DNA of 64,000 nt from Ruminococcaceae bacterium P7 (GCA_900100595.1 FMUA01000008.1:1-64000); one strand, 5' to 3'. Positions 33,464-43,037 are shown, numbered from the stretch's first letter. The notes: generated by a model from the letters alone, not told the origin. Translations and numbers: made by a program.

Positions 33464-33934
33464 GTGAAGAAGTTAAATGTGATATTAGCAATAGTACTAG
33501 TAACTTTTGTTTTGTGCTTATCGGGATGCGGTGAAAGCAAAGAAGAAAACACGTCACCTTCGCAAAGCAAAACGGTGCAGGCCGCTACTCAAACACAGAC
33601 AGCATCTTCCAAAGCCGATGCTTCTGCACAGAGCGGAAACGGGAAAGGCTCTGGTGCCGACGAGAGCGATGCGGAAACGAGTCGCGTGAAAAATGACGTC
33701 GAGAAAAACGGCGTCGAGAATAATGACGCCCAAACAAGCGACAAAGGCGCGTCAGCGCAAAAAAGTGACGAGAATGCCGTATCGAATAAGGACGATAAGC
33801 CGGAAACTGATAGCCGGACAGACAAAAACGAAAATCGTCAAAACACGGAGAAGGATGCTGCTGACGCGGATGCAACAGCTCCGGAAAGTTCAAAAAACAG
33901 AGATAACGTCGAGGTGAATTTCAATGACCTGTAA
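33464..33934 (+). CDS. Small charged lipoprotein
   Basis: A 156-residue protein with a lipoprotein signal (lipobox LSGC, Cys22) followed by a wholly hydrophilic, low-complexity tail rich in Lys, Asp, Glu, Ser, Asn and Gln (about 25-156), probably disordered. GTG 33464 is preferred because AAAGGAGG lies seven bases upstream; ATG 33458 is too close to it. The 3' end overlaps the dockerin gene by 11 bp, so the two are translated together. A surface-exposed spacer or anchor is plausible; no binding motif is seen. Confidence 0.7.
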   Translation: MKKLNVILAIVLVTFVLCLSGCGESKEENTSPSQSKTVQAATQTQTASSKADASAQSGNGKGSGADESDAETSRVKNDVEKNGVENNDAQTSDKGASAQKSDENAVSNKDDKPETDSRTDKNENRQNTEKDAADADATAPESSKNRDNVEVNFNDL

Positions 33935-34304
33935 CAGAATGCGAATTGTAAAGTTGGTTTTGTTATGTGCCGCCGTTTTGATGCTTGCGGGTACCGTTAC
34001 TGCCGTTGCGGGAAATAAGCTCGGGGATGTTGACAGCGACGGAACGGTTACGATCAATGACGTAACCGCTATTCAGATGGCGCTAGCCGAGTTGCCGATT
34101 AACGGAGAATATTCAACGTGGGCGGCGGACGTGGACGGGAACGGTGACGTTGAGATTTCAGATGCCACTCTGATTCAGATGTGGATAGCGGGAACGACGA
34201 TGCCGTATTCGATCGGTGCAGAGCCAACGGAACCTCCGACCGAACCCCCGACACAGCGGCCGACAGATGCCGACGGTTGGGGACGTGATGTTTTTCAACC
34301 CTAA
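33924..34304 (+). CDS. Stand-alone secreted type I dockerin protein
   Basis: A 126-residue protein: signal peptide (about 1-30, MRIVKLVLLCAAVLML...AVAG), then a dockerin module with two calcium-loop repeats, GDVDSDGTVTINDVTAIQM (about 33-51) and ADVDGNGDVEISDATLIQM (about 69-87), and a Pro/Thr-rich C-terminal tail. Dockerins bind cohesins in cellulosome- or amylosome-type complexes; here no catalytic or carbohydrate-binding domain is attached. The ribosome site is GAGGTG, eight bases before ATG. No cohesin is found in this window. Confidence 0.85.
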   Translation: MTCNRMRIVKLVLLCAAVLMLAGTVTAVAGNKLGDVDSDGTVTINDVTAIQMALAELPINGEYSTWAADVDGNGDVEISDATLIQMWIAGTTMPYSIGAEPTEPPTEPPTQRPTDADGWGRDVFQP

Positions 34305-34385
34305 TCCTATAGGCTGATCCATTGCTCTACTTCAGCGACGTTTGTGATACAGGCAAGCGTCGTTACATGTTTTCAGGAGGAAATG

Positions 34386-35018
34386 ATGAAAGAGAAGCTG
34401 ACGCCGAGATGGTTTATCATAAAGCTGACAGGCATTTTATTCGCTATCTATTCGGCATATAATATTTTTTTAATTGTCAGAGACGGCAGCGCGATGCCTC
34501 CGGTCGGAATCTTTATCAGCGCACTTGTCTCACTGCTGTTTGCTTTGCTTGCGGCTTTTGCGTGGACGTCAGAAGTGAAGAATGTCCGGTTTATGATGAT
34601 CCGCAAGACCGTGATGATCATTGTTTTGCTCACGATTTTTGCACTCAAGCTGCGTTTGGTAAACAGGGTTATGGCGTTGCTGGATTTTTCAAAGACACAG
34701 AATGTATTATATGTCGCCGCATATTTCCTGACGCTTGCGGCGTTGCTGATGCTATTTGTATATTACGCTTTCATACTCAGAAATCTTCCGCTTTATCCCA
34801 AAGCGTCCGTTTTTCTTCCCATAGCCGTTATCATAGGATTCGTTGGCTGTGTTGTTTGTGAGGCATTGCTTTTCTTTGGATTCGGTTTTGGCTTCGAGAC
34901 GAGTCCGCTCAGAACTCTGGTGATTCGACCGGTTTTTTATCTGGGATTTATCGGTCTGTGCGTGTATTTTCTGTTTCCTCCGCCGTTGATGGAAGATCAG
35001 ATAGATTATTATACTTAA
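34386..35018 (+). CDS. Six-TM membrane protein of unknown function
   Basis: A 210-residue protein with about six hydrophobic helices (for example LTGILFAIYSAYNIFLIV, IFISALVSLLFALLAAF, VLYVAAYFLTLAALLMLFV) and a short acidic tail (MEDQIDYYT). The start is ATG 34386 with AGGAGG five bases upstream. It lies between the dockerin gene and the PqqD-like gene on the same strand. No transporter motif is recognised. It could be part of the same functional group as the PqqD-like and nucleotidyltransferase genes, but a hairpin separates them. Confidence 0.6.
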   Translation: MKEKLTPRWFIIKLTGILFAIYSAYNIFLIVRDGSAMPPVGIFISALVSLLFALLAAFAWTSEVKNVRFMMIRKTVMIIVLLTIFALKLRLVNRVMALLDFSKTQNVLYVAAYFLTLAALLMLFVYYAFILRNLPLYPKASVFLPIAVIIGFVGCVVCEALLFFGFGFGFETSPLRTLVIRPVFYLGFIGLCVYFLFPPPLMEDQIDYYT

Positions 35019-35099
35019 CCAACAACACCTGCAGAAGGCACAGAAGGCTGAGGTCCGGCGTTTCGGAAAAAACATAAAACGGCTATCAATTTTTTTGCG

Positions 35100-35132
35100 A
35101 CCGGACAGACTTGCTCATGCAGTCTGTCCGGT
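35100..35132 (+). terminator. Hairpin before the PqqD-like gene
   Basis: A perfect 12-bp stem ACCGGACAGACT / AGTCTGTCCGGT with a 9-base loop is followed by AGTTTTATAAGGA, directly upstream of the ribosome site. It may end the upstream gene or act as a 5' leader structure. Confidence 0.55.
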
Positions 35133-35152
35133 AGTTTTATAAGGAACGAAGA

Positions 35153-35413
35153 ATGAAATTGAATGAAAATTTTGTGATTCATACAATCGATGATGAAACC
35201 ATGCTGATACCGACTGCGGAAGCGCCTTTTCACGGTCTGGGAGAAGGAAACGAAACGGTCGGGGTTATTCTGCGTTGTCTGACGCGGGATACCACTGAGG
35301 AAGAAATCGTAAACGCGCTAGCGGCTGAATTTGTTGGAAGCCGTGATGAAATGAAAGAGGATGTTTGCTCGGTTATCGCGAAACTCAGAGCAATCGGAGC
35401 GATAGAAGAATAG
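35153..35413 (+). CDS. PqqD-like peptide-binding protein
   Basis: An 86-residue protein of the PqqD fold (PF05402 type): LNENFVIHTIDDETMLIP as a beta-hairpin start, then FHGLGEGNETVGVILRCL, and three helices ending DVCSVIAKLRAIGAIEE. PqqD domains (RiPP recognition elements) present a precursor peptide to a modifying enzyme. Here the partner could be the nucleotidyltransferase-like protein that follows 103 bp later. No precursor peptide gene was found close by. In Firmicutes such PqqD/nucleotidyltransferase pairs occur without classic RiPP enzymes, and their role is unknown. Confidence 0.75.
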   Translation: MKLNENFVIHTIDDETMLIPTAEAPFHGLGEGNETVGVILRCLTRDTTEEEIVNALAAEFVGSRDEMKEDVCSVIAKLRAIGAIEE

Positions 35414-35516
35414 AGAGTACCGGAGTTTTCCTCTTTATCTTCGCGCGGAAAACACTTCCCGTTTTCGGTCACAATATCCTGTTTGACCGCAGACATCTGA
35501 AAAGGATGATGATGTT

Positions 35517-36647
35517 ATGACAGATTATTCCAAAACCGCAAGGACACTGATATACCTTCTCTCCTGTGCGGTCAGTGAAAAAGAATTTGAGCTGAAGTCC
35601 GACGAAATTGATTTTGACGGGCTGTATTCTCTTGCAAAACGGCACAGCCTGTGTTCCACTGCCGCGTTCGCGTTGGAGAGTGCGGGAATCAACGAGCCGC
35701 GTTTTACGCAGGCGAAGGTGAAAACAAAACGTAAGCTTGCGTTGTTTGATATTGAGCGCGTGAAAATTTATCACAAATTGAATGACGCGGGAATTTGGTT
35801 TGCACCGCTCAAGGGAATCGTTCTCAAGGATTCCTATCCCCGATACGGAATGCGTGAAATGTCCGACAATGATATTCTCTGCGACAGCTCCAAAATGGCT
35901 GAGGTCAGGGAGATCATGGAATCGCTCGGTTTCATCTGCTCAAACTACGGAGAATGGCACCATGATAACTATCAAAAGCCGCCGACATTGGATTTTGAAA
36001 TGCACCATACTCTTTTTCAGACAGATGATTCACCGGCATTTCAAAGCTACTATTTGGATGTTTTTGACAAACTGGTACACAAGAGCGGCTGTGAATATGC
36101 GTTCAAGGATGAGGATTTTTATATCTATATTCTGGCTCATATGTATAAGCATTTTTCCCATAACGGCACGGGACTGCGTTCTCTGCTTGATATTCATGTG
36201 TATCTGCAATCGCATCCCGACCTTGACTTTGACTATATCGGCAGGGAGCTGGAAAAGCTGCAGCTATTGGATTTTGCGCAGCGGGCACGCGGTCTGGCGG
36301 TAAAGCTGTTCGGATTACAGAAGCTCAGTGAAGAGGACATGGAATTGTTGCCGATGTTTCTGGATTCTTCGCTTTATGGCTCGGTGGAGCAGGGCGAATA
36401 CAATCATTTAACACGTCAGCTCGACGGAAAAGATTCCAAACGGGTGAAAATAAAATATTTCTTTGACAGAATATTTCTGCACGGAGAATCTTTGGAAAGG
36501 AGCTATCCGTTTTTCGCAAGGCACAAGTGGCTGCTTCCCGCGTTATATGTTTACCGTCTGTTTAAAAGTTTGTTTACCCGTCCGAAAGGGATTCTTCGCG
36601 AAACAAAAAACGTCGTCAAGTATCATTCACCGAAAAAAAGGTGGTAA
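35517..36647 (+). CDS. Uncharacterised nucleotidyltransferase (NTP_transf_5-like)
   Basis: A 376-residue soluble protein with the nucleotidyltransferase fold of PF14907: WFAPLKGIVLKDSYPRYGMREMSDNDILCD (about 83-112 by eye), where the M-x-D-x-D acidic pair would bind metal, and LDFEMHHTLF about 50 residues later. Such proteins are found in lasso-peptide and other RiPP loci and beside PqqD domains, and are proposed to modify small molecules or peptides; no activity is settled as far as I know. The basic C-terminus (KNVVKYHSPKKRW) may bind nucleic acid or membrane. Confidence 0.75.
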   Translation: MTDYSKTARTLIYLLSCAVSEKEFELKSDEIDFDGLYSLAKRHSLCSTAAFALESAGINEPRFTQAKVKTKRKLALFDIERVKIYHKLNDAGIWFAPLKGIVLKDSYPRYGMREMSDNDILCDSSKMAEVREIMESLGFICSNYGEWHHDNYQKPPTLDFEMHHTLFQTDDSPAFQSYYLDVFDKLVHKSGCEYAFKDEDFYIYILAHMYKHFSHNGTGLRSLLDIHVYLQSHPDLDFDYIGRELEKLQLLDFAQRARGLAVKLFGLQKLSEEDMELLPMFLDSSLYGSVEQGEYNHLTRQLDGKDSKRVKIKYFFDRIFLHGESLERSYPFFARHKWLLPALYVYRLFKSLFTRPKGILRETKNVVKYHSPKKRW

Positions 36648-36724
36648 GCGGAAATCTGAGATTTTTCAGCTTCTTTTAAGCATGAAGCAGTAAAATACTC
36701 ATAAATCAAAAGGAGGTATGCTTC

Positions 36725-38173
36725 ATGAAAAAGAAATTGAAAAAAACATCATTTATTTTCCTGTCATTGGTCACGGCGGCAGCGGCGGCTATCTCCGTCA
36801 GCGGCTGTACGGAACAACTTTCCTCGGTGACCGAGACTACTTCCGCAAACGAAACAACCGCGGCAGCAACCGTGTCCGAGGCGACGACACAGGAAGTTTC
36901 TGTTGCTCAAACAAAGCGGCTCTCGGAGGGAGATATTTCTGTCAGCGACACGATCAATAACAGCGAGGACGGCGGTCACGCGATTACCGCAGACGGTGAG
37001 AGTGCCGACTACAGCCATGCCCTCGTTACCAAGACAGGCGATTCCTCGGGAGATAACGCCGATTTCTACGGTGAGAACGCGGCGATTTTCGCAACAAACG
37101 GCGGCACTCTCAATCTCAGCAATATGGTCGTCAAGACCGACGGCACGCATGCCAACGCGGTATTCAGCTACGGCAACGGCACGACCGTCAACATTTCCGA
37201 TTCCTATATCAACACCACGGGCAACTGCTCGGGCGGTCTGATGACGACGGGCGGCGGCACGATGAACGCCTCTGATCTCACCATTGAGACATCGGGCAAC
37301 TCCTCGGCAGCTATCCGCTCCGACAGGGGAGGCGGAACCGTCAACGTCAGCGGCGGCTATTATTCAACAAGCGGCAAGGGTTCACCCGTTGTTTATTCCA
37401 CCGCCGATATCACTGTCAGCGACGCCGAGATGGTCTCCACCGCTTCGCAGGGTATCGTCGTCGAGGGCAAGAACTCGGTCACGCTCAATAACGTCAACCT
37501 CACCGCTGACAATAACACAAAGAACAGCGACAAGTCGAGCTACTATCAGGCGGTCATGATTTATCAGTCGATGTCGGGCGACGCGGCGCAGGGACTCTCG
37601 GGCTTTACGATGAACGGCGGCACTCTCGTCAACAAAAACGGCGACGTGTTCTTTGTCAATAACACCGCCACCGAAATCAACCTCAGCAACGCATCTATCA
37701 CCAATGAGGGAGACGGCGTGTTCCTCAGAGCGGCAGCGGCAGGCTGGGGAAAGGAAGGCTCCAACGGCGGTCAGGTTACGCTCAACGCCGCGAACCAGAC
37801 CATCAACGGCGATATTCTCGTCGACAGCATTTCGACGCTCAACCTGTATCTCAAATCAGGCTCCTCCTTCACGGGAGCGGTCAATCCCGACGGTCAGGAG
37901 GGTGAGGTCTACGTCGAAATCGAAAGCGGCTCCACATGGATGCTCACCGCGGATTCCTATATCTCCTCACTGACCTGCGGCGCGGATTCCATCGTGCTAA
38001 ACGGTCACAAGCTTTACGTCAACGGCGAGGAATACACGGAAGGCACCGCAAGCTCGGGACAGGCAATCGAAATAAAAGTATCCGAATCCTCGGGCGGCGG
38101 TCACGAAGCGCCCCCTGACGGCAAGGGCGGCGGCAACAAGCCCGAAGGAAATCCTCCCGCAAAACCTGACTAA
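36725..38173 (+). CDS. Beta-helix adhesin-like lipoprotein
   Basis: A 482-residue lipoprotein (lipobox VSGC, Cys28) with a Thr/Glu/Ala linker (29-60), then a repetitive domain (about 65-400) of short strands rich in Asn, Gly, Thr and Ser, with repeats of the type GTLNLSNMVVKT and TVNISDSYINTTG. This predicts a right-handed parallel beta-helix, as in adhesins and polysaccharide-binding proteins. The tail is Gly/Pro-rich (GGGHEAPPDGKGGG). A strong AAAGGAGG ribosome site precedes it. It probably sits on the cell surface; its ligand is unknown. Confidence 0.72.
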   Translation: MKKKLKKTSFIFLSLVTAAAAAISVSGCTEQLSSVTETTSANETTAAATVSEATTQEVSVAQTKRLSEGDISVSDTINNSEDGGHAITADGESADYSHALVTKTGDSSGDNADFYGENAAIFATNGGTLNLSNMVVKTDGTHANAVFSYGNGTTVNISDSYINTTGNCSGGLMTTGGGTMNASDLTIETSGNSSAAIRSDRGGGTVNVSGGYYSTSGKGSPVVYSTADITVSDAEMVSTASQGIVVEGKNSVTLNNVNLTADNNTKNSDKSSYYQAVMIYQSMSGDAAQGLSGFTMNGGTLVNKNGDVFFVNNTATEINLSNASITNEGDGVFLRAAAAGWGKEGSNGGQVTLNAANQTINGDILVDSISTLNLYLKSGSSFTGAVNPDGQEGEVYVEIESGSTWMLTADSYISSLTCGADSIVLNGHKLYVNGEEYTEGTASSGQAIEIKVSESSGGGHEAPPDGKGGGNKPEGNPPAKPD

Positions 38174-38179
38174 AAATCA

Positions 38180-38208
38180 TTGACAAACGAGAAGTAAAGT
38201 GCTATAAT
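38180..38208 (+). promoter_or_regulatory. Promoter of the trp operon
   Basis: Perfect TTGACA (38180-38185), 17-bp spacer, perfect TATAAT (38203-38208), starting the T-box leader. Confidence 0.9.
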
Positions 38209-38214
38209 TTAGCT

Positions 38215-38503
38215 TAGCTTAATAAAGAAACCGTTGAAGCGGAGATAACGGCAGTCATGCCTCTACAGAGAGCCCGCGGCGCTGAGAGTCGGGTGAGATA
38301 CAGGTTGTCAAATGGACCGCGGAGGGCGCAGTCAAACGAACCTTGTTCGGAGTATTCTGCGACGTTGAGACAGACGTCATATGTCGGGGATATGTTGGTA
38401 TCCCGCTGAGAGCACGGGTCATGCCGTGAGATTAAGGTGGCACCGCGGATATTTTGTTTATTCGTCCTTAATAGAGCTTCGGCTCTGTTAAGGACTTTTT
38501 TTG
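38215..38503 (+). promoter_or_regulatory. Tryptophan-type T-box riboswitch with terminator
   Basis: A leader of about 290 bases with Stem I features (AGAGAG near 38260, GCTGAGAG), a likely specifier UGG at 38313-38315 in the context AAATGGACC, and the T-box consensus AAGGTGGCACCGCGG at 38434-38448. The terminator stem GTCCTTAA.AGAGC / GCTCT.TTAAGGAC (38464-38495) is followed by seven Ts. By family rule, uncharged tRNA-Trp pairs with UGG and the T-box and permits read-through; charged tRNA terminates. It therefore controls trpE onward by tryptophan supply. Confidence 0.88.
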
Positions 38504-38558
38504 AGCCAATTCGCTCAGTATTACCCGCCGGAATTGCCGGCGCAGGAGGTATTCGGTT

Positions 38559-40025
38559 ATGAAGGTTTTTCCCACGCTTGAACGCGTCAGGGCAATCGCT
38601 GAGGAGCACCGGTACGACGTCGTTCCGCTCAGCTGCGAGCTTCTTTCGGACTTTATCACTCCGATCGAAACGATGAAAATTCTCAAAAATGTTTCCACCC
38701 ACTGCTATATGCTCGAGTCCGCGCAGGCGAATGACCGATGGGGTCGCTACACTTTTATGGGCTATGACCCAAAGATGGAGATCACCTGCATCGATGGCGT
38801 GATGAAGGCGGGCGACCTGACCGTGATGACCGACAATCCGTCGGCATATCTGCGTCAAATCCTTGCAGGCTACAAAAGCCCCCGCTTTCCCGAGCTGCCG
38901 TCCTTTACGGGCGGTCTGGTCGGCTACTTCTCCTATGACTACCTCGGCTACAGCGAGCCGAGCGTGAGATGTGAGGTCGAGGACAGCGAGGCGTTCAAGG
39001 ACGTCGACCTGATGCTCTTTGACAAGGTCATTGCCTTCGACAACGTCAGACAAAAGATTGTCCTCATTGTCAACATGAAGCTCGACGATATCGAGGTCGG
39101 CTACAATAAGGCGGTCGCAGAGCTGGAGCGCATGAAGAACCTTCTAAAAACGGGCAAGAAACGCGAGGAGAAGGTCGGCAGGCTTCTCGGTGAGGTCACG
39201 CCGCTCTTTGACAGGGCGCGCTACTGCGAGATGGTCGAGACCGCCAAGCATCATATTTTTGAGGGTGACATCTTTCAGATCGTCCTCTCCAACCGCCTGA
39301 GCGCTCCTTTTGAGGGCAGTCTGCTCAACGTCTATCGCGTGCTGCGCACGATCAACCCGTCGCCGTATATGTTCTACTTCGCGGGTACCGACGTCGAGGT
39401 CGCGGGCGCTTCTCCCGAGACGCTCGTCAAGCTTGAGGACGGCGTGCTCCACACCTTCCCGCTTGCGGGAACCCGTCCGCGCGGCAGGACGGAGCAGGAG
39501 GACAGGGCACTCGAGACGGAACTTCTCGCGGATGAGAAGGAGCTTGCCGAGCACAACATGCTCGTTGATTTAGGCCGCAATGACCTCGGCAAGGTCAGCC
39601 GTTTCGGCACTGTCGAGGTGGAAAAGCTCCACTCTATCGAGCGCTATTCCCATGTTATGCACATCGGTTCTACCATCCGCGGCTTGATCCGCGACGATAA
39701 GGACGCTCTCGACGCGATCGAAGCGGTTCTTCCTGCGGGTACACTTTCGGGCGCTCCGAAAATCCGCGCCTGTCAGCTGATCGGAAAGCTTGAGAACAAC
39801 AAGCGCGGCATCTACGGCGGCGCGATCGGCTACATCGATTTCACGGGTAACATGGACACCTGCATCGCCATCCGTATCGCTTACAAAAAAAACGGCAAGG
39901 TGTTTGTCAGAAGCGGCGCGGGCATTGTTGCCGACTCCAACCCCGACAAGGAGTTTGAGGAGTGTCTCAATAAGGCGAAGGCGTCGCTCAGAGCGCTGGA
40001 GCTGGCGCAGGAGGCGGATTTATGA
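38559..40025 (+). CDS. trpE: Anthranilate synthase component I
   Basis: A 488-residue chorismate-binding enzyme, normal TrpE length. Chorismate-site motifs IFQIVLSNRLSAPF, FAGTDVEVAGASPETLVKL, TFPLAGTRPRGRT and the C-terminal LPAGTLSGAPKIRACQLI and GAIGYIDFTGNMDTCIAIR are all present. It converts chorismate and ammonia (from TrpG) to anthranilate. First gene after the T-box; overlaps trpG by 4 bp. Feedback inhibition by tryptophan is usual in the family (LESA motif at about 53 present). Confidence 0.96.
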   Translation: MKVFPTLERVRAIAEEHRYDVVPLSCELLSDFITPIETMKILKNVSTHCYMLESAQANDRWGRYTFMGYDPKMEITCIDGVMKAGDLTVMTDNPSAYLRQILAGYKSPRFPELPSFTGGLVGYFSYDYLGYSEPSVRCEVEDSEAFKDVDLMLFDKVIAFDNVRQKIVLIVNMKLDDIEVGYNKAVAELERMKNLLKTGKKREEKVGRLLGEVTPLFDRARYCEMVETAKHHIFEGDIFQIVLSNRLSAPFEGSLLNVYRVLRTINPSPYMFYFAGTDVEVAGASPETLVKLEDGVLHTFPLAGTRPRGRTEQEDRALETELLADEKELAEHNMLVDLGRNDLGKVSRFGTVEVEKLHSIERYSHVMHIGSTIRGLIRDDKDALDAIEAVLPAGTLSGAPKIRACQLIGKLENNKRGIYGGAIGYIDFTGNMDTCIAIRIAYKKNGKVFVRSGAGIVADSNPDKEFEECLNKAKASLRALELAQEADL

Positions 40026-40591
40026 TATTACTAATTGATAACTATGACAGCTTTTCCTACAATCTCTACCAGTATATCGGTGAGATTGACGCAGATATCA
40101 AAGTTATCCGCAATGATGAGATGACCGTCGATGAAATCCTCGCACTGCATCCTGACAGGATTATCCTGTCACCGGGTCCGGGCAGACCCGAGGACGCAGG
40201 GGTGATTATCGACGTTGCAAAGCAGCTCGGACGTGAGATCCCGATTCTGGGCGTCTGTCTTGGGCATCAGGCGATCTGCGCGGCATTCGGCGCGACCGTC
40301 ACCTACGCGAAGCAGCTCATGCACGGCAAACAGAGCAAGGTGACATTCGATTTGTCCTGTCCGCTCTTTCAGAACTGCCCCGAAAAAGCGCCCGTTGCGC
40401 GCTATCACTCTCTTGCGGCGGACGACAGCACGATTCCCGACTGCCTGCGCGTCACCGCCGTCACAGACGACGGCGAGGTCATGGCGGTACAGCACGCAGA
40501 GTATCCGATTTTCGGTGTGCAGTTCCATCCCGAGTCCATCATGACTCCCGACGGAAAAACGATGCTCACTAATTTTATCAAAGGGTTATAA
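40022..40591 (+). CDS. trpG: Anthranilate synthase component II, glutamine amidotransferase
   Basis: A 189-residue class I amidotransferase: NYDSFSYNLYQYIG start, LSPGPGRPEDAG, nucleophile elbow GVCLGHQAI, and VQFHPESI holding the His-Glu of the triad. It supplies ammonia to TrpE. It is not fused to TrpD, unlike the enterobacterial form. Overlaps trpE by 4 bp. Confidence 0.96.
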   Translation: MILLIDNYDSFSYNLYQYIGEIDADIKVIRNDEMTVDEILALHPDRIILSPGPGRPEDAGVIIDVAKQLGREIPILGVCLGHQAICAAFGATVTYAKQLMHGKQSKVTFDLSCPLFQNCPEKAPVARYHSLAADDSTIPDCLRVTAVTDDGEVMAVQHAEYPIFGVQFHPESIMTPDGKTMLTNFIKGL

Positions 40592-40621
40592 TTGGGTTTA
40601 TTTATAGAAAGGAATATCATT

Positions 40622-41653
40622 ATGATTAAGGAAGCAATTGTCAAAATCGTCAGCAAAGAGGATTTGACCTACGACGAAGCCTACGCGGTCATGAATGAAA
40701 TCATGAGCGGCGAGACCTCTCCCACACAGAATGCGGCGTTCCTCGCATCGCTCTCAACAAAGAGCGCTAAGGCGGAGACCACTGCCGAAATCGCGGGCTG
40801 TGCCGCCGCCATGCGCGACCATGCGACAAAGGTCGAAACAGGTATGGACGTTTTTGAAATTGTCGGCACAGGCGGCGATAACGCCCACAGCTTTAATATC
40901 TCCACCACCGCTGCACTCGTTGCGGCTTCAGGCGGCGTCAAGGTTGCCAAGCACGGCAACCGCGCGGCATCCTCCAGCAGCGGTACCGCTGACTGTCTCG
41001 AGGCGCTCGGCGTGAACATCAACCAGAGTCCTGCGCGCTGTGTTGAGCTGCTCAAGGAGGTCGGCATGTGCTTCTTCTTCGCGCAGAAGTACCATTCCTC
41101 GATGAAGTACGTCGGCGCTATCCGCCGAGAGCTTGGCTTCCGCACTGTTTTCAACATTCTCGGACCGCTCACCAATCCTGCCGCCCCCTCGATGCAGCTC
41201 CTCGGCGTCTATGACGCTTACCTCGTCGAGCCGCTCGCACAGGTTCTTATCAATCTCGGCGTCAAGCGCGGCATGGTCGTTTACGGCACTGACAAACTCG
41301 ACGAGATCTCACTCAGTGCACCGACAAAAATCTGCGAGATCCGCGACGGCTGGTTCAAGGCGTACACCATCACACCCGAGGACTTCGGCTTTGCGCGCTG
41401 CACAAAGGATGAGCTGAAAGGCGGAACTCCCGCCGAGAACGCACAGATCACACGTGACATTCTCGCCGGCAAGCAGGGCCATCAGCGCAATGCGGTGCTC
41501 CTCAACGCGGGTGCTGCGCTCTATATCAGCGGCAAGGCGGACAGCATGAAGGACGGCGTCGCCCTCGCTGCCAAGCTGATTGACTCGGGCAAGGCGGCTC
41601 AGACGCTCGAAAAGTTCATTGAGGTCAGCAACCGCCCCGAGGTGGACGCATGA
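40622..41653 (+). CDS. trpD: Anthranilate phosphoribosyltransferase
   Basis: A 343-residue TrpD with PRPP-binding [35 protein letters not shown] and LGPLTNPA motifs. It adds phosphoribose to anthranilate. ATG 40622 follows AAAGGA; an in-frame start at 40592 would overlap nothing useful and lacks a ribosome site. Overlaps trpC by 4 bp. Confidence 0.96.
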   Translation: MIKEAIVKIVSKEDLTYDEAYAVMNEIMSGETSPTQNAAFLASLSTKSAKAETTAEIAGCAAAMRDHATKVETGMDVFEIVGTGGDNAHSFNISTTAALVAASGGVKVAKHGNRAASSSSGTADCLEALGVNINQSPARCVELLKEVGMCFFFAQKYHSSMKYVGAIRRELGFRTVFNILGPLTNPAAPSMQLLGVYDAYLVEPLAQVLINLGVKRGMVVYGTDKLDEISLSAPTKICEIRDGWFKAYTITPEDFGFARCTKDELKGGTPAENAQITRDILAGKQGHQRNAVLLNAGAALYISGKADSMKDGVALAAKLIDSGKAAQTLEKFIEVSNRPEVDA

Positions 41654-42432
41654 CGATCCTCGACGAGCTGGCTGCCTACGCCCGTGAACGCGTCGCGCGG
41701 GCAAAGGAGAATATTTCTCTTGCGGAATTAAGACGCGTGGCGCTCGCGTCGCCAAAGGGCAGCTTTGCCTTTGAAAACGCGCTGAAAACAGACGACATCG
41801 CTTTCATCTGTGAGTGCAAAAAAGCATCTCCCTCCAAGGGGCTGATTGCTCCCGATTTTCCGTACCTGCAAATCGCGCTGGACTACGAGGCGGCAGGCGC
41901 GGACTGCATCTCCGTGCTGACTGAGCCGAAGTGGTTCCTCGGGAGCAACGATTATCTGAAAGAAATCGCGGAGAATGTCAAAATTCCCTGCCTGCGCAAG
42001 GACTTCACCGTGGATGAATACATGATTTACGAGGCGAAGCTGCTCGGCGCGTCGGCGGTACTGCTGATCGCGGCGATTCTTTCGCAGGAGCAGCTGAGCG
42101 AATATATTGATATCTGCGACGGGCTGGGACTTTCCGCGCTCGTCGAGGCGCACGATGAGGCGGAGGCTATCGCAGCGATCAACGCGGGCGCACGCATCAT
42201 CGGCGTCAATAACCGCAATTTGAAGGACTTCTCGGTCGATACGGAAAACAGCCGCAGGCTGAGAAGCATGATTCCCGCAAGCGTTCTGTTCGTCTCGGAG
42301 AGCGGCGTCAGAACCGCGGAGGATGTGCAGGCGCTGCGCGATATCGGCGCGGACGCGGTGCTGATTGGAGAAACGCTGATGAAGGCGCAGGATAAGCGCC
42401 AAAAACTGACGGAACTGAGAGGATGCAAATGA
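41650..42432 (+). CDS. trpC: Indole-3-glycerol phosphate synthase
   Basis: A 260-residue TIM-barrel enzyme: [15 protein letters not shown] (catalytic Lys pair and Glu), [53 protein letters not shown] and [13 protein letters not shown]. It closes the indole ring from CdRP. It is separate from TrpF, unlike the E. coli fusion, and overlaps it by ATGA. Confidence 0.96.
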   Translation: MTILDELAAYARERVARAKENISLAELRRVALASPKGSFAFENALKTDDIAFICECKKASPSKGLIAPDFPYLQIALDYEAAGADCISVLTEPKWFLGSNDYLKEIAENVKIPCLRKDFTVDEYMIYEAKLLGASAVLLIAAILSQEQLSEYIDICDGLGLSALVEAHDEAEAIAAINAGARIIGVNNRNLKDFSVDTENSRRLRSMIPASVLFVSESGVRTAEDVQALRDIGADAVLIGETLMKAQDKRQKLTELRGCK

Positions 42433-43037
42433 CAAAGATAAAAATGTGCGGATTGTCCCGCATGCAGGATATAGAAGCGGCGAACGCGATTCAGCCTGAT
42501 TTCATCGGCTTCGTGTTCGCGGAAAAAAGCAAACGGCGCGTGTCACCTCTCAGGGCGACAGAGCTGAAAAGTAAGCTTGACTCGAAAATCAAGGCGGTAG
42601 GCGTGTTCCTCAACGATGACCTCGACATGGTAGCCTCCATGATGAACCTCGGCATCGTCGATTTGGTGCAGCTCCACGGCACCGAGAATGAGGAATATCT
42701 CGCCAAGCTGCGCACCATCACTGACAAGCCCGTCATCAAGGCGTTCATCGTCAACTCCGCCGAGGATGTAAAAAAAGCGGAGCAGTCCACCGCTGACTAC
42801 ATTCTCCTCGACGGCGGCAAGGGTGAGGGCAGGGTCTTTGACTGGAGCCTTCTGAAAGACGTCAAGCGCCCGTATTTTCTCGCGGGCGGTCTCAATCCGC
42901 AGAACGCCGCAGAGGCGCTCCGGCAGCTGCATCCCTATGCGGTTGACGTCAGTACGGGCATCGAGACAGACGGAGTAAAAGACATGGAAAAGATGACGGC
43001 GTTCGCTGCTGCCGTCAGAAAGGAAGATGAAGAATGA
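42429..43037 (+). CDS. trpF: Phosphoribosylanthranilate isomerase
   Basis: A 202-residue TIM-barrel isomerase: [12 protein letters not shown] (catalytic Cys), [44 protein letters not shown] and [18 protein letters not shown] 42429 is preferred over 42423 because GAGAGG ends at 42422; this gives a 4-bp ATGA overlap with trpC. Overlaps trpB by 4 bp. Confidence 0.95.
   Translation: MTKIKMCGLSRMQDIEAANAIQPDFIGFVFAEKSKRRVSPLRATELKSKLDSKIKAVGVFLNDDLDMVASMMNLGIVDLVQLHGTENEEYLAKLRTITDKPVIKAFIVNSAEDVKKAEQSTADYILLDGGKGEGRVFDWSLLKDVKRPYFLAGGLNPQNAAEALRQLHPYAVDVSTGIETDGVKDMEKMTAFAAAVRKEDEE

Noticed and set aside
37284..37973. Plus-strand Arg/Pro/Ser-rich frames inside the beta-helix gene
   Set aside because: Shadow frames caused by repetitive codons; no ribosome site.
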